Source: QHCA01 sp038237645
GTDB lineage: Bacteria; Actinomycetota; Actinomycetes; Mycobacteriales; QHCA01
NCBI GenBank assembly: GCA_038237645.1
Contig: JBBRYN010000028.1
Location: 1-39,025, forward strand
DNA: 39,025 bases
Direction of reading: 5' to 3'
Shown here: positions 16,261-25,004 of the stretch, piece by piece
How the letters are laid out: each line of letters opens with the position of its first letter
Position numbering within the stretch: the first letter of the stretch is position 1
Position numbers and translations under genes: made by a program
Notes under the pieces: model-generated
Database searches by the model: none
Seen by the model: the letters and a program-made list of their open reading frames with translations, nothing else
What the model was told of the DNA's origin: nothing

Positions 16261-17094
16261 ATGAGCGCTGCCGACGGACGCCTTGACGAGGTGATCACGG
16301 ACTTCTCCTGCCGACTTGTGGACGTAGACGGAGTCGCCAAGACGGTGTATGTCGCGGGTTCTGGGCCGGGCGTGGTTGTGATGCCGGAGATGCCAGGCAT
16401 CAGCCCGGACGTCCTTCGGCTGGTGCGGTGGGTGCGGGATGCGGGCTTTACCGTCTACATTCCGTCGCTGTTCGGGATCGATGGCGCCTACCCGACCGTC
16501 GAGGGCGGTAAAGGGGTCGTCCGGCGCGCGTGCGTCAGCGCCGAGTTCCGGGCGTTCGCCGGGGGCGGCACCAGCCCGGTGACGATGTGGCTTCGTGGTC
16601 TCGCCCGTCTTGTCCACGCCGAATGTGGCGGTCCGGGTGTCGGCGCGGTCGGGCTGTGCTTCACGGGCAACTTCGCGCTGACGATGGCGCTTGAGCCGGC
16701 CGTCATCGCGCCAGTGGTCAACCATCCGTCCCTGCCGCTGGATGACCCGGCTGGACTCGAACTCGGCGACGAGGACGCGCGGGCGCTCCAGGATCGCATC
16801 GTCCGCGACGGACTGACGGTGCTCGCCTTCCGCTTCGACAACGACCGCTGGTGCACCGGACAACGCTTCGCGGCCTACCGAGCGTTGCTCGGCGACGCCT
16901 TCGACGGGCGCGTTCTTCCGGGCAGTTCGGCAAACACCAATGCGCCCCCGTTCTTCCACGACGTAGTCGAGACACCGCACAGCGTGGTGACCGCCCATTT
17001 CGTCGACGAGGACGGACATCCCACACGGAAAGCCAGGGACGAGATACTCGCCTACCTGGCAGACCGACTGGGCCCGATCGGACCCTCCACCTGA
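16261..17094 (+). CDS. Dienelactone hydrolase family protein
   Basis: 277 residues of alpha/beta-hydrolase fold. The signature of the dienelactone hydrolase family is present: GVGAVGLCFTGNFALTMAL with a Cys nucleophile (G-x-C-x-G) instead of Ser, then the strand LTVLAFRFDNDRW that should carry the Asp, and SVVTAHFVDEDG near the end with the candidate His. An early Glu in MPEMPG corresponds to the Glu that pairs with the Cys in the resting enzyme. The substrate is unknown; classical members open dienelactone in chlorocatechol degradation, but most homologues act on other esters. It is divergent from the GlxA-type regulator. The 251 bases after it show nothing recognisable. Confidence 0.88.
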   Translation: MSAADGRLDEVITDFSCRLVDVDGVAKTVYVAGSGPGVVVMPEMPGISPDVLRLVRWVRDAGFTVYIPSLFGIDGAYPTVEGGKGVVRRACVSAEFRAFAGGGTSPVTMWLRGLARLVHAECGGPGVGAVGLCFTGNFALTMALEPAVIAPVVNHPSLPLDDPAGLELGDEDARALQDRIVRDGLTVLAFRFDNDRWCTGQRFAAYRALLGDAFDGRVLPGSSANTNAPPFFHDVVETPHSVVTAHFVDEDGHPTRKARDEILAYLADRLGPIGPST

Positions 17095-17345
17095 CAGCAG
17101 CGCGCCGGTCAAGCGCTGAGGAAGCGGACGACTCGCCAGCCCGTTGGCTACCCATCCCAGCGGGAACGCCCTACGGGACGCGCCGGCAAGAGGCGCACGA
17201 AGTGAGGGAGCGCCGGTTCCCGAACTGCCCGGAGTCCCAGAAGACCCGCCTGCGACAAAGCCCGGTGAAGGTCGCTCACCCGCGACAGTCCTCCGATGGC
17301 CAGAATGCTCGTCGGGTCGTTCCGGCGACACCGCGCAGGAGAGCG

Positions 17346-18449
17346 CTAATCGCCCTGTTCGGGCGCGCTCGTCGCAGCCGCCACCGCGTCGATCACATCG
17401 TCGATCCGGCCCGCCCGCGCGAAGGCTGCCCGCTGAGCCGTCGCACCGGTGCCGCGCCGTAGCAGTGCGGACAGCGCGTCGTCGACGAACGCATCGTCGC
17501 CGGTGTCCTCCAGCGCCGGCCGGACCTCGCCGACCAGCCTGGACAGGACGTCGCCCGCCGGCGCCGGGCGGCCGGTCAGGGGATGCACCAGGGCGCCGCC
17601 GATTCCCTCCCGGGCGGCCCGCCAGTGCGCGGCCCTGAGCACCTCCGGGGGCATGTCGAGGCCGGGTCGGCCGGCCTGCTCCGCTGCGACGCCGGTCCGG
17701 GTGAGCCCCCGGGCCAGGGCGGCGATCAGGACGGCATCGGAGACCCGCAAGCACACGTCGGCGACCCGGAACTCCACGGTGTCGTAGCGCTGGGACGGCC
17801 GGACGTCCCAATAGACCATGCCCTTGTCGCGCAGCACGCCGGTGGCACGGAGGGCGGCGACCAGACCTTCGTACTCTGCCCAGGACCGCAGTGCGGGCGC
17901 GGTGCCCGCGGTCGGCCAGCGGGTCCATACCTGTGAGCGGTAGCTGTCATAGCCGGTGTCCGCACCCCGCCAGAAGGGGGAGTTGGCCGAGAGGGCAAGC
18001 AGCGACGGCAACCACGGGCGCACCCGGCGGACGACGGCGATCCGCAACTCCGGGTCGGCTACCTGGACGTGGACGTGGCAACCACACACCGGCTGGTGCG
18101 CCGTGGGCCCGACAGCTTCGACCAGCTCCTCGTACCGCCGCTTGCGTGTGGGCGGCACCGGCGGCCCAGCAGTCGGCCAGGTGCCACTGGCGACGAGCCG
18201 ACAACCCACCTCTGCCGCCGCGCCGGCGAGCTCCCGGCGCTGCCGGCACAGCTGGCTGCGTAGGTCGGCCAGCGTTGCACAGACGGGCGAGCCCGTCTCC
18301 ACCTGGGTGCGTAGCAGCTCCGGCTCCACCTCGTCGGCCAACCGGCCGTGCGTGGCGTCGAGGACTTCGGCGGAACGCGGTCGCAGCCGTCCTGTCTCGG
18401 CATCGGCGAGGTGGAACTCCTCTTCGACGCCGATGGTGCAGTCAGGCAC
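17346..18449 (-). CDS. Carboxylate-amine ligase, YbdK / glutamate-cysteine ligase 2 family
   Basis: 367 residues, the usual length for the family. Seen are the N-terminal TIGVEEEFHLAD (metal and nucleotide-binding acidic residues), VETGSPVC, the CGCHVHVQV strand, LSANSPFWRGADTGYDSYRS, and DVRPSQRYDTVEFRVAD, all characteristic of YbdK-type GCS2 enzymes. These ligate an amino acid to the gamma-carboxylate of glutamate, with weak glutamate-cysteine ligase activity in E. coli; actinobacteria make mycothiol rather than glutathione, so the true product here is unknown. It lies 30 bases downstream of bldC on the same strand, so partial cotranscription is possible. Confidence 0.88.
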   Translation of the reverse strand: MPDCTIGVEEEFHLADAETGRLRPRSAEVLDATHGRLADEVEPELLRTQVETGSPVCATLADLRSQLCRQRRELAGAAAEVGCRLVASGTWPTAGPPVPPTRKRRYEELVEAVGPTAHQPVCGCHVHVQVADPELRIAVVRRVRPWLPSLLALSANSPFWRGADTGYDSYRSQVWTRWPTAGTAPALRSWAEYEGLVAALRATGVLRDKGMVYWDVRPSQRYDTVEFRVADVCLRVSDAVLIAALARGLTRTGVAAEQAGRPGLDMPPEVLRAAHWRAAREGIGGALVHPLTGRPAPAGDVLSRLVGEVRPALEDTGDDAFVDDALSALLRRGTGATAQRAAFARAGRIDDVIDAVAAATSAPEQGD

Positions 18450-18479
18450 CGATGCAGGGCAGCAGGCGGATGGGCCGGC

Positions 18480-18683
18480 TCAGCCCTCGCGTTGCGTCGG
18501 GATCCCACCGAGCAGTGCGCGCACCTCGGATTCCTTGTACCGTCGGTGGCCGCCCAGCGTCCGGATCGAGCTGAGCTTGCCCGCCTTTGCCCAGCGGGTG
18601 ACGGTCTTCGGGTCGACCCGGAACATGGTCGCTACCTCGGCAGGCGTGAGCAGAGGTTCGGCTTCCGGCGAGCGAGCTGCCAT
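18480..18683 (-). CDS. bldC: BldC, MerR-like developmental transcriptional regulator
   Basis: 67 residues, full length. A single winged helix-turn-helix of the MerR type: LLTPAEVATMFRVDPKTVTR, WAKAGKLSSIRTLGGHRRYK, then a short tail. It is nearly identical to what I recall of Streptomyces BldC, which binds DNA as head-to-tail oligomers on direct repeats and times the onset of sporulation. It has no effector-binding or coiled-coil domain, unlike other MerR proteins. An AGGGA ribosome binding site precedes the ATG. Context agrees: vdh, DUF3073, purM and purF follow in the same order as around bldC in Streptomyces. Confidence 0.95.
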   Translation of the reverse strand: MAARSPEAEPLLTPAEVATMFRVDPKTVTRWAKAGKLSSIRTLGGHRRYKESEVRALLGGIPTQREG

Positions 18684-18808
18684 GGTGTTTCCCTACTGTG
18701 AGTGAGCCGCTGACTGCGGCGTGCGCTTCTCATAGTGTGCCCTGACGCACAATTCCGACATAGTCCGAACGGACCATCTTGATACGGGCGCAACGTCTGT
18801 TTTGGGTT

Positions 18809-19627
18809 CTAGTTCGCCGTCTGGGCGAGTTGTGCCCGCTGCCAGTGCTCCGAAACTCGTTGATAGATCGCACTGGCGGCGTCGCCGTCGCCGGCAGCCA
18901 GGGCGTCCAGAGCGGCGGCCACGTCACTCACCGAAGTGTCGTTGCGCAACTCGTCGGCATCGAACAACCACACGAGTCCGCCGTAATCGAGCTCGACCAC
19001 AGATCGGGGGTGGAAGTCCTCGAGCCAGCGGGCGAGTTCTTCCACCGCGTCGGTCACCGCGTCGTCGCCGATGCCCTTGCGCAGCCGGGCCAGGGCACGG
19101 GCGGCGCGGCGCCGAGCTTGGGCCATCGGCGTGACGTAGACCACTTCCCGGCCGCCGCCGTCGAGTCGCAACTGCTGGTCGCCCGTGCCGAACAGCACGA
19201 ACCAGCGCACCGGCACCGACCAGGTGGCCGTCTCGATGTGCGAGCGGGCCTGGGGGTGCTGCGCCCGCCAGGCGGCCAGGTCCGCCTGCGCCCGCTCGGC
19301 GATCGGCCGGGGCAGGAAGGACTCGGCAAGCACTCCGGCCATGCCCTCGGCGAACTTTTCGGCGCCCTGCCCGGCGCGCAGCGCGGTGCGCCACGGGCAG
19401 ATCAGCGGGACCGGAGCGCGGTCTGCCACGAACGCCTGTTCCCCGGTGTCGGGCAGCCGGCCCAGCAGGATCTGCCGCACCGCGTGGTCGTACTCCAGCC
19501 GGGGACCGTCCTGGCGGCTGGGCGCCCGGCCGCCCGCGACATAGCGGCGCCATTGCTCCTGCTCGTCCGCCGGGAACGCGGTCAGCGGCTCGTAGACCCG
19601 CAGGTAGGCGGCGTAGGGAGGCGGCAC
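18809..19627 (-). CDS. Conserved actinobacterial protein of unknown function
   Basis: About 272 residues. I recognise it only as the uncharacterised protein often found between bldC and vdh: it starts PPPYAAYLRVYEPLTAFP and continues with acidic, Trp- and Arg-rich sequence without a signal peptide or membrane segment. Segments such as RSHIETATWSVPVRWFVLF and SVVELDYGGLVWLF are beta strands of a probable globular cytosolic protein, and an Arg/Ala-rich helix (ARRRAARALARLRKG) sits between them. GTG at 19627 gives the expected start; GTG at 19648 is the alternative. No catalytic motif is visible. It is divergent from vdh, with about 70 bases between starts. Confidence 0.75.
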   Translation of the reverse strand: MPPPYAAYLRVYEPLTAFPADEQEQWRRYVAGGRAPSRQDGPRLEYDHAVRQILLGRLPDTGEQAFVADRAPVPLICPWRTALRAGQGAEKFAEGMAGVLAESFLPRPIAERAQADLAAWRAQHPQARSHIETATWSVPVRWFVLFGTGDQQLRLDGGGREVVYVTPMAQARRRAARALARLRKGIGDDAVTDAVEELARWLEDFHPRSVVELDYGGLVWLFDADELRNDTSVSDVAAALDALAAGDGDAASAIYQRVSEHWQRAQLAQTAN

Positions 19628-19697
19628 GACCGCGATGGTCGCACGCACTACTCTGATGATGCTCAGCAGACCCGTCAGTCCGGACCGGGAGGGGCTC

Positions 19698-20765
19698 GTG
19701 GGCGTATTCGAGGCCCGAGGCGGCCACGAGCAGGTGGTCTTCTGCCAGGACGAGGCCTCGGGCCTGCGGGCCATCATCGCCATCTACTCCACGGCGCTGG
19801 GCCCGGCACTGGGCGGCACCCGCTTCTATCCGTACGCCAGCGAGGGCGACGCGCTGGCCGACGTGCTCAATCTCTCGCGCGCGATGGCATACAAGGCCTC
19901 CTGTGCCGGCCTCGACCTCGGCGGTGGCAAGGCGGTGATCATCGGCGATCCGGCGCGCGACAAGACCGAGGCCCTGCTGCGGGCCTACGGCCGGTTCGTG
20001 CAGTCGCTGCACGGCCGTTACTTCACCGCGTGCGACGTGGGCACCTACGTCGCCGATATGGACGTGATCGCCCGGGAGTGCCGGTACGTCACCGGCCGCT
20101 CACCGGAGCAGGGCGGTGCCGGCGACTCCTCGGTGCTCACCGCACTGGGCGTCTTCCAGGGGATGCGGGCAGCGGCCCGGCACCTGTGGGGCACGCCTGC
20201 GCTGACCGGTCGGCGGGTCGGTGTCGCCGGGGTCGGCAAGGTCGGCCGGCACCTGGTCGAGCACCTGCTCGCCGACGGCGCGGCTGTTGCCGTCTCCGAC
20301 GTCAACGTCGGGGCGTTGGCCGCGCTGCGGGCGGCGCACCCGGAAGTGGAGGTGCTCGAGCCCGAGACCCTGCCCGGCGCTGCCCTGGACATCTACGCCC
20401 CATGCGCCCTTGGTGGCGCCCTCGACGACGAAACGGTGCCTCTGCTCCAGGCCAGAATCGTCTGCGGCGGAGCCAACAACCAACTTGCCCACCCCGGCAT
20501 CGAGAAGCAGCTTGCCGATCGGGGCATCCTCTTCGCCCCCGACTACGTGGTCAATGCCGGCGGCCTGATCGCCGTCGCCGACGAGGTCAAGGGCTACTCG
20601 GAGCCGCGGGCGCGCCAGCGGGCCATGCACATCTTCGACACCACCGCTCAGGTGTTCGCCATCGCCGACGACGAGGGCGTGCCGCCCGCTGTGGCCGCCG
20701 ATCGGCTTGCGGAGCGCCGAATGAGCGAAATCGGCCGGTTGCGGTCCTTGCTGCTGCCCGAGTGA
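19698..20765 (+). CDS. vdh: Valine/leucine dehydrogenase (branched-chain amino acid dehydrogenase)
   Basis: 355 residues. It catalyses NAD-dependent oxidative deamination of branched-chain amino acids to 2-oxo acids. Seen are STALGPALGGTRFYPYAS, the catalytic-lysine region GLDLGGGKAVIIGDP, CDVGTYVADMDVIARE, the nucleotide-binding GVAGVGKVGRHLVEHLL, and YAPCALGGALDDETVP followed by GGANNQLAH. The order and wording closely match Streptomyces Vdh. The start is GTG at 19698 with GGAGG in front; ATG at 19659 is an alternative giving 13 more residues. In Streptomyces the enzyme feeds acyl-CoA precursors into fatty acids and polyketides. Confidence 0.92.
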   Translation: MGVFEARGGHEQVVFCQDEASGLRAIIAIYSTALGPALGGTRFYPYASEGDALADVLNLSRAMAYKASCAGLDLGGGKAVIIGDPARDKTEALLRAYGRFVQSLHGRYFTACDVGTYVADMDVIARECRYVTGRSPEQGGAGDSSVLTALGVFQGMRAAARHLWGTPALTGRRVGVAGVGKVGRHLVEHLLADGAAVAVSDVNVGALAALRAAHPEVEVLEPETLPGAALDIYAPCALGGALDDETVPLLQARIVCGGANNQLAHPGIEKQLADRGILFAPDYVVNAGGLIAVADEVKGYSEPRARQRAMHIFDTTAQVFAIADDEGVPPAVAADRLAERRMSEIGRLRSLLLPE

Positions 20766-20898
20766 AGGTCCCGGCGGGGGCGTACCGGCGGCGACGCCGA
20801 GGCCCCAGGGCGTGTACCGTAGGGGCTCGGAGAGATACCAGCTTCCGGGGCCGCCTCGAGCAGGCCGCCCCGTTGTCATGTGCAAGGGGGTCGAGCCT

Positions 20899-21102
20899 AT
20901 GGGCCGCGGCCGGGCGAAAGCCAAGCAGACGAAGGTCGCTCGTGAGCTGAAGTACAGCACCCACGAGACAGACCTGGAGCGCTTGCAGCGTGAGCTCGCG
21001 GGTCCGCCCGAGGTCAGCAAGGGACGAGCGGGCTCTGCCGGCACCCTCGACGATGACCTCGACGACCACGACGACGACCGCTGGGCCTCCTCCGAGCGCT
21101 GA
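20899..21102 (+). CDS. DUF3073 family small protein
   Basis: 67 residues, with the conserved basic start MGRGRAKAKQTKVARELKYS and an acidic tail (TLDDDLDDHDDDRWASSER). This is the actinobacteria-specific DUF3073 family; function unknown. The ATG at 20899 is preceded by AAGGGGG. It lies between vdh and the purine genes, its conserved location, and is convergent with the GNAT gene, with 24 bases between the ends. Confidence 0.93.
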   Translation: MGRGRAKAKQTKVARELKYSTHETDLERLQRELAGPPEVSKGRAGSAGTLDDDLDDHDDDRWASSER

Positions 21103-21126
21103 CCGGCACCGGGCAAGCGGGCACCG

Positions 21127-22157
21127 TCAGAGGTCGGCCTGCCAGCTTTCCCAGCGCTCGATCGGCCGGAAGCCGAGGGCGTCGTTGATGGCGACCATGT
21201 GCGTGTTGACGGCGGCATTCCACGTGTTGACGTAGCGCGTCCGCGGACACGCCTCGCGCAGCAACTCCAGGTTGGCCGCCTTGAGCAGCAGGCCGAGACG
21301 GTGCCCGCGGTGCTCTTTGCTGACGATCGTCTCCCACTGGTAGGCGACCTCGAGGCTCCTGGCGTTGACCCCGATGTCGCTGTAGCCGACGAGCCGGCCG
21401 CTCGCCTCGTCGCGGACCGCGGTGGCGACCCGGCGCCGGCCCCGGGCGACAGCGGTCTCCTCCTTCATCCGGTAGCGCTCCGCCGTCCACACCTCCGGTT
21501 CCCATGCCATGTCGCCCAACGGGGCGTCGGTGCTCATCCGGGCGACCAGTGTCGCCATGTCCTCGTGCAACTCCGCCGGGGCCTGGTCCACCCACTGCAC
21601 GGTGCTGTAGCCGGTGGCAGACCGTGTGGCTCCGGTGCGCAGCGCAGACAAGTCGACGGGATCCACGGCAGCCACGTCGAGCAGGCGGCGAATCTCCGAC
21701 AGCACCGGCCGCGCCCCGGCACTGCGGGCGAGCGCCTCGCCGGCCGTGGCCGGATCACCGGGCCGAGGTTGTGGCGTCGGCTCCAACGGAGCCGCGACGT
21801 CGCTGATCATCAGGCGGCGGCCGTTGGCGCGCGCCCGGTCGAGCACGTGGCCGAGCAGCTTTCGCCCGTACCCACGACGGCGGTGCCCCGGGTGCACGTG
21901 GAGGTCCACGACGGCGGTGCCGGTGTTGTCCAGCAGCGGCATCTCCAGGTGCGCCACAGCCACGGGCGTGTCTCCCGCCCGGCCCAGCAGAGCTCGATCC
22001 GATCCCCGCCGATCTCACCGCGCAGCGACGGCAGCAACTCCTCGATCGGATCCTGCGGCAGCGCCACATGGTCGGCGGCCATGGCTGCCGCGGCGACCGC
22101 ATGCCACCTGCCGGCCCCGGCCGGGTCGGTCACCTGCTCGATCGTCAACGACGTCAT
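21127..22157 (-). pseudogene. Tandem GNAT acetyltransferase gene with an internal frameshift
   Basis: From the ATG at 22157 the frame reads SLTIEQVTDPAGAGRWHAV, then GEIGGDRIEL. At about 21980 the coding frame changes, and continues LLGRAGDTPVAVAHLEMPLL, VDLHVHPGHRRRGYGRKLLGH (acetyl-CoA-binding R-R-G-Y-G-R of the first GNAT domain) and, in the second domain, SKEHRGHRLGLLLKAANL, ending near GFRPIERWESWQADL. The joined product would be about 343 residues, normal for tandem GNAT proteins of the MshD or Eis type. The change is equivalent to two extra bases (CT) in GAGCTCTGCTGG. Everything else is undamaged, so a sequencing error or a very recent mutation is as likely as old decay. An internal GTG at 21963 could still make the two-domain remainder. 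It sits 39 bases downstream of purM, probably in the same operon. Confidence 0.75.
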
Positions 22158-22196
22158 GGTTAGGTCCTACGCCGCCGGCAGCCCGACGGCCAGCGA

Positions 22197-23309
22197 TTAA
22201 CGATCGTTCACCGCGGGGTGGCTGCCCACCAGCCGGGCTGTTCCGGTGCCGCCCGGGAGTCCGCCGACGACCTCACCGACGACCTCACCGGCAACCCAGG
22301 CCGGCACCCCGCGCTCGACCAGCAGCCGGCCCGCCCGGTCCGCGTCGGCCGGCGCCAGGACCGCCACCATCCCCACGCCCATGTTGAAGGTGCGCTCCAT
22401 CTCGGCCGCCGCGATCCGCCCCCGCCCGGCAAGCAGGTCGAAGATCGGCCCCGGAGTCCAGGTCGAGCGGTCGACGACCGCATCCAGGTGTGCCGGCAGG
22501 ACCCGAGACAGGTTGCCGGCCAGCCCGCCGCCGGTGATGTGGGCGAAGGCGTGCACCTCGACCGCCTCGATCAGCGCCAGGCAGTCAGCGGCGTAGATGC
22601 GGGTGGGGGTGAGCAACTCCTCGCCCAGCGTACGGTTGGCTCCGAGGACGTCGACCACCTCGGACAGCCCCTCGCCGGCCGAGCCGAGCAGGGTGTGGCG
22701 GACCAGCGAGAAGCCGTTGGAATGCAGGCCCGACGAGCCCAGCGCGATCACCACGTCGCCCGCGAGCACCCGGTGCGAGCCCAGCACGTCGTCGGCCTCG
22801 ACCACGCCGATGCCGGTGCCGGCCAGGTCGTAGGAGTCGGCGGCCATGACGGCGGGATGCTCGGCCGTCTCGCCGCCGACCAGGGCGCAGCCGGCCTGCC
22901 GACAGCCCTCGGCGATGCCCCCGACGATGGTGGCGATCCGCTGGGGCTCGACCCGGCCGCAGGCGATGTAGTCCTGCATGAACAGCGGCTCAGCGCCGCA
23001 AACGACGAGGTCGTCGACGACCATGGCCACGAGGTCGATGCCCACCGTGTCGTGCTTGTCGAGTTGCTGGGCGATCACCAGTTTGGTGCCCACCCCGTCG
23101 GTCGAGGAGGCCAGCAGTGGCTTGACGTACCGGCCGGTGTCGAGGGCGAAGAGCCCGGCGAACCCCCCGAGGCCGCCGACGACCTCTGGCCGGCTGGCAC
23201 GCAGCACCTGGGCCTTCATCAACTCCACGGCCTGGTCGCCGGCGGAGATATCCACCCCCGCCGCCGCGTAGCTCCGATCAGCCGGCGGAGTCGTGCCGAC
23301 TCCGGTCAC
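22197..23309 (-). CDS. purM: Phosphoribosylformylglycinamidine cyclo-ligase (AIR synthetase)
   Basis: 370 residues. It converts FGAM and ATP to AIR, step five of purine synthesis. Seen are SYAAAGVDISAGDQAVELMK, STDGVGTKLVIAQ (nucleotide binding), VVCGAEPLFMQDYIACGR, GGETAEHP, SSGLHSNGFSLVR and ITGGGLAGNLSRVLP, all standard for PurM. The start is a GTG at 23309 that overlaps the purF stop in GTGA (23306-23309), which implies translational coupling. The long open frame upstream to 23663 is antisense-like sequence inside purF and is not used. Confidence 0.96.
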   Translation of the reverse strand: MTGVGTTPPADRSYAAAGVDISAGDQAVELMKAQVLRASRPEVVGGLGGFAGLFALDTGRYVKPLLASSTDGVGTKLVIAQQLDKHDTVGIDLVAMVVDDLVVCGAEPLFMQDYIACGRVEPQRIATIVGGIAEGCRQAGCALVGGETAEHPAVMAADSYDLAGTGIGVVEADDVLGSHRVLAGDVVIALGSSGLHSNGFSLVRHTLLGSAGEGLSEVVDVLGANRTLGEELLTPTRIYAADCLALIEAVEVHAFAHITGGGLAGNLSRVLPAHLDAVVDRSTWTPGPIFDLLAGRGRIAAAEMERTFNMGVGMVAVLAPADADRAGRLLVERGVPAWVAGEVVGEVVGGLPGGTGTARLVGSHPAVNDR

Positions 23310-24871
23310 GGGCGCAGGAGCGCATCCGCTGCGCCGACGCTCGTCCCCAGCGGCATCGGCAGCATGGGATCGTCGGTGCCGACGATGCTCCCGGCCGTGC
23401 TGCTGCCCGCGAGGCTGCGGACCAAGCCCTCCAGCACGTGTTTGCCCATGAGGTTGTCCGCTGGCAGCGGGATCGGATAGATGCCGTCGAAGCAGGCCCG
23501 GCACAGTGACCCGGCCGGCTGGTGCGTCGCGCCGACCAAACCGTCGAGGGAGATGTAGCCCAGACTGTCGGCGCCGATCGACGTACGGATCTCCTCCACC
23601 CCCAGGCCGGCCGCGATGAGCTCGGCGCGGGAGGCGAAGTCGATGCCGTAGAAGCACGGCCACTTCACCGGCGGGCTGGAGATGCGCACGTGCACCTCGG
23701 TCGCGCCGGCCTCCCGCAGCATGCGTACCAGCGCACGCTGCGTGTTGCCGCGCACGATCGTGTCGTCGACCACGACCAGTCGCTTGCCGCGGATGACGTC
23801 GCGCAGCGGGTTGAGCTTGAGCCGGATGCCGAGCTGCCGGATGGTCTGCGACGGCTGGATGAAGGTGCGGCCCACGTAGCTGTTCTTGACCAGCCCGAGG
23901 CCGTAGGGGATGCCGCTCGCCTCGGCGTAACCGACGGCTGCCGGGGTGCCGGACTCCGGCACCGGGATGACGAGGTCGGCGTCGGCGGGCGCCTCGCGGG
24001 CCAGCTTGCGACCCAGATCGACCCGGGTGGCGTGCACCGAGCGACCGGCGATGGTGGTGTCGGGCCGGGCGAGGTAGACGTACTCGAACAGGCAGCCCTT
24101 CGGCTCGGCCGGCGCGAACCGCGACGCCCGCAGCCCGTGCCCGTCGACGGCGATCAGCTCGCCCGGCTCGATCTCGCGTACGACCGACGCGCCGACGATG
24201 TCGAGCGCTGCCGTCTCACTCGCCACCACCCAGCCGCGTTCGAGCCGGCCGAGCACCAGCGGGCGTACGCCCTGCGGGTCGCGAGCCGCGTAGAGGGTGT
24301 CCTCGTCCATGAACACGAGCGAAAAGGCACCGCGCAGCATGGGCAATACCTCGAGCGCGGCGGCCTCCAGCGATAGGTCCGGCCGGGCGGCCAGCAGGCG
24401 GGAGACGACCTCGGTGTCGCTGGTCGCGCCGTTGCCGACATCGGCGCCGCAGGGATCGACCAGCAGCGCGAGCTCGGCGGTGTTGACCAGATTGCCGTTG
24501 TGCGCTAACGCGACGGTCGCCCCGGCGCTGGTGGAGGCCAGGGTCGGCTGGGCGTTTTCCCAGGTCGGGGCGCCCGTCGTCGAATACCGGGTGTGGCCGA
24601 TCGCCAGGCTGCCGCTCATGGAGTTGAGCGTGGTCTCGTCGAACACCTGCGCGACCAGGCCGAGCTCCTTGTAGACCATGATCCCCGAGCCGTCGCTCAC
24701 CGCCATGCCGGCCGCCTCCTGCCCGCGGTGCTGCAGGGCGTAGAGGCCGAAGTAGCTGAGCTTCGCCACATCTTCGCCGGGTGCCCAGACGCCGAACACG
24801 CCGCAGGCGTCGCGTGGGCCGGGGGAGTCGGGGTCGATCTCGTGCGTCAGCATTCCGTCGCCGCTAGGCAC
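23306..24871 (-). CDS. purF: Amidophosphoribosyltransferase
   Basis: 521 residues. It catalyses the first committed step of purine synthesis, PRPP plus glutamine to phosphoribosylamine. The N-terminal nucleophile Cys23 follows a short propeptide (PDSPGPRDACGVFGVW), and the glutaminase domain contains YALQHRGQEAAGM and GHTRYSTTG. The PRPP loop is LVVVDDTIVRGNT. Cysteines in GCLFEYVYLARPD, KWPCFYGIDF and CRACFDGIYPIP match the iron-sulfur ligands of the Bacillus-type enzyme. GTG at 24871 (after GAGGAG, 11 bases) gives the short leader PSGDGMLTHEIDPD as in other actinobacteria; ATG at 24853 is less likely. It is divergent from the flavoprotein gene at 25005. Confidence 0.95.
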   Translation of the reverse strand: MPSGDGMLTHEIDPDSPGPRDACGVFGVWAPGEDVAKLSYFGLYALQHRGQEAAGMAVSDGSGIMVYKELGLVAQVFDETTLNSMSGSLAIGHTRYSTTGAPTWENAQPTLASTSAGATVALAHNGNLVNTAELALLVDPCGADVGNGATSDTEVVSRLLAARPDLSLEAAALEVLPMLRGAFSLVFMDEDTLYAARDPQGVRPLVLGRLERGWVVASETAALDIVGASVVREIEPGELIAVDGHGLRASRFAPAEPKGCLFEYVYLARPDTTIAGRSVHATRVDLGRKLAREAPADADLVIPVPESGTPAAVGYAEASGIPYGLGLVKNSYVGRTFIQPSQTIRQLGIRLKLNPLRDVIRGKRLVVVDDTIVRGNTQRALVRMLREAGATEVHVRISSPPVKWPCFYGIDFASRAELIAAGLGVEEIRTSIGADSLGYISLDGLVGATHQPAGSLCRACFDGIYPIPLPADNLMGKHVLEGLVRSLAGSSTAGSIVGTDDPMLPMPLGTSVGAADALLRP

Positions 24872-25004
24872 AGTGGGCGGAGCTCCTCGGTCAAGAGGGT
24901 GGGAAGCCGGCGAGCCGATTGTAGCCCGGCCGCGCGGCTCGACTCGCAGGTAGACTCCGGGCGCGTCGTACGGCCGCCTGGAGAGGGGACCGGCTGAAGG
25001 GGGC

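Noticed and set aside
16222..17928. 568-codon reverse-strand frame
   Set aside because: Antisense to the dienelactone hydrolase and overlapping the YbdK gene; no domain.
18763..18774. GTCCGAACGGAC palindrome upstream of bldC
   Set aside because: Five-base arms with no T-run and an ambiguous position between a 3' end and a promoter; too weak to call terminator or operator.
18779..20950. 723-codon forward frame across the bldC-vdh region
   Set aside because: Mirror of the real genes on the other strand or in another frame; low-complexity translation.
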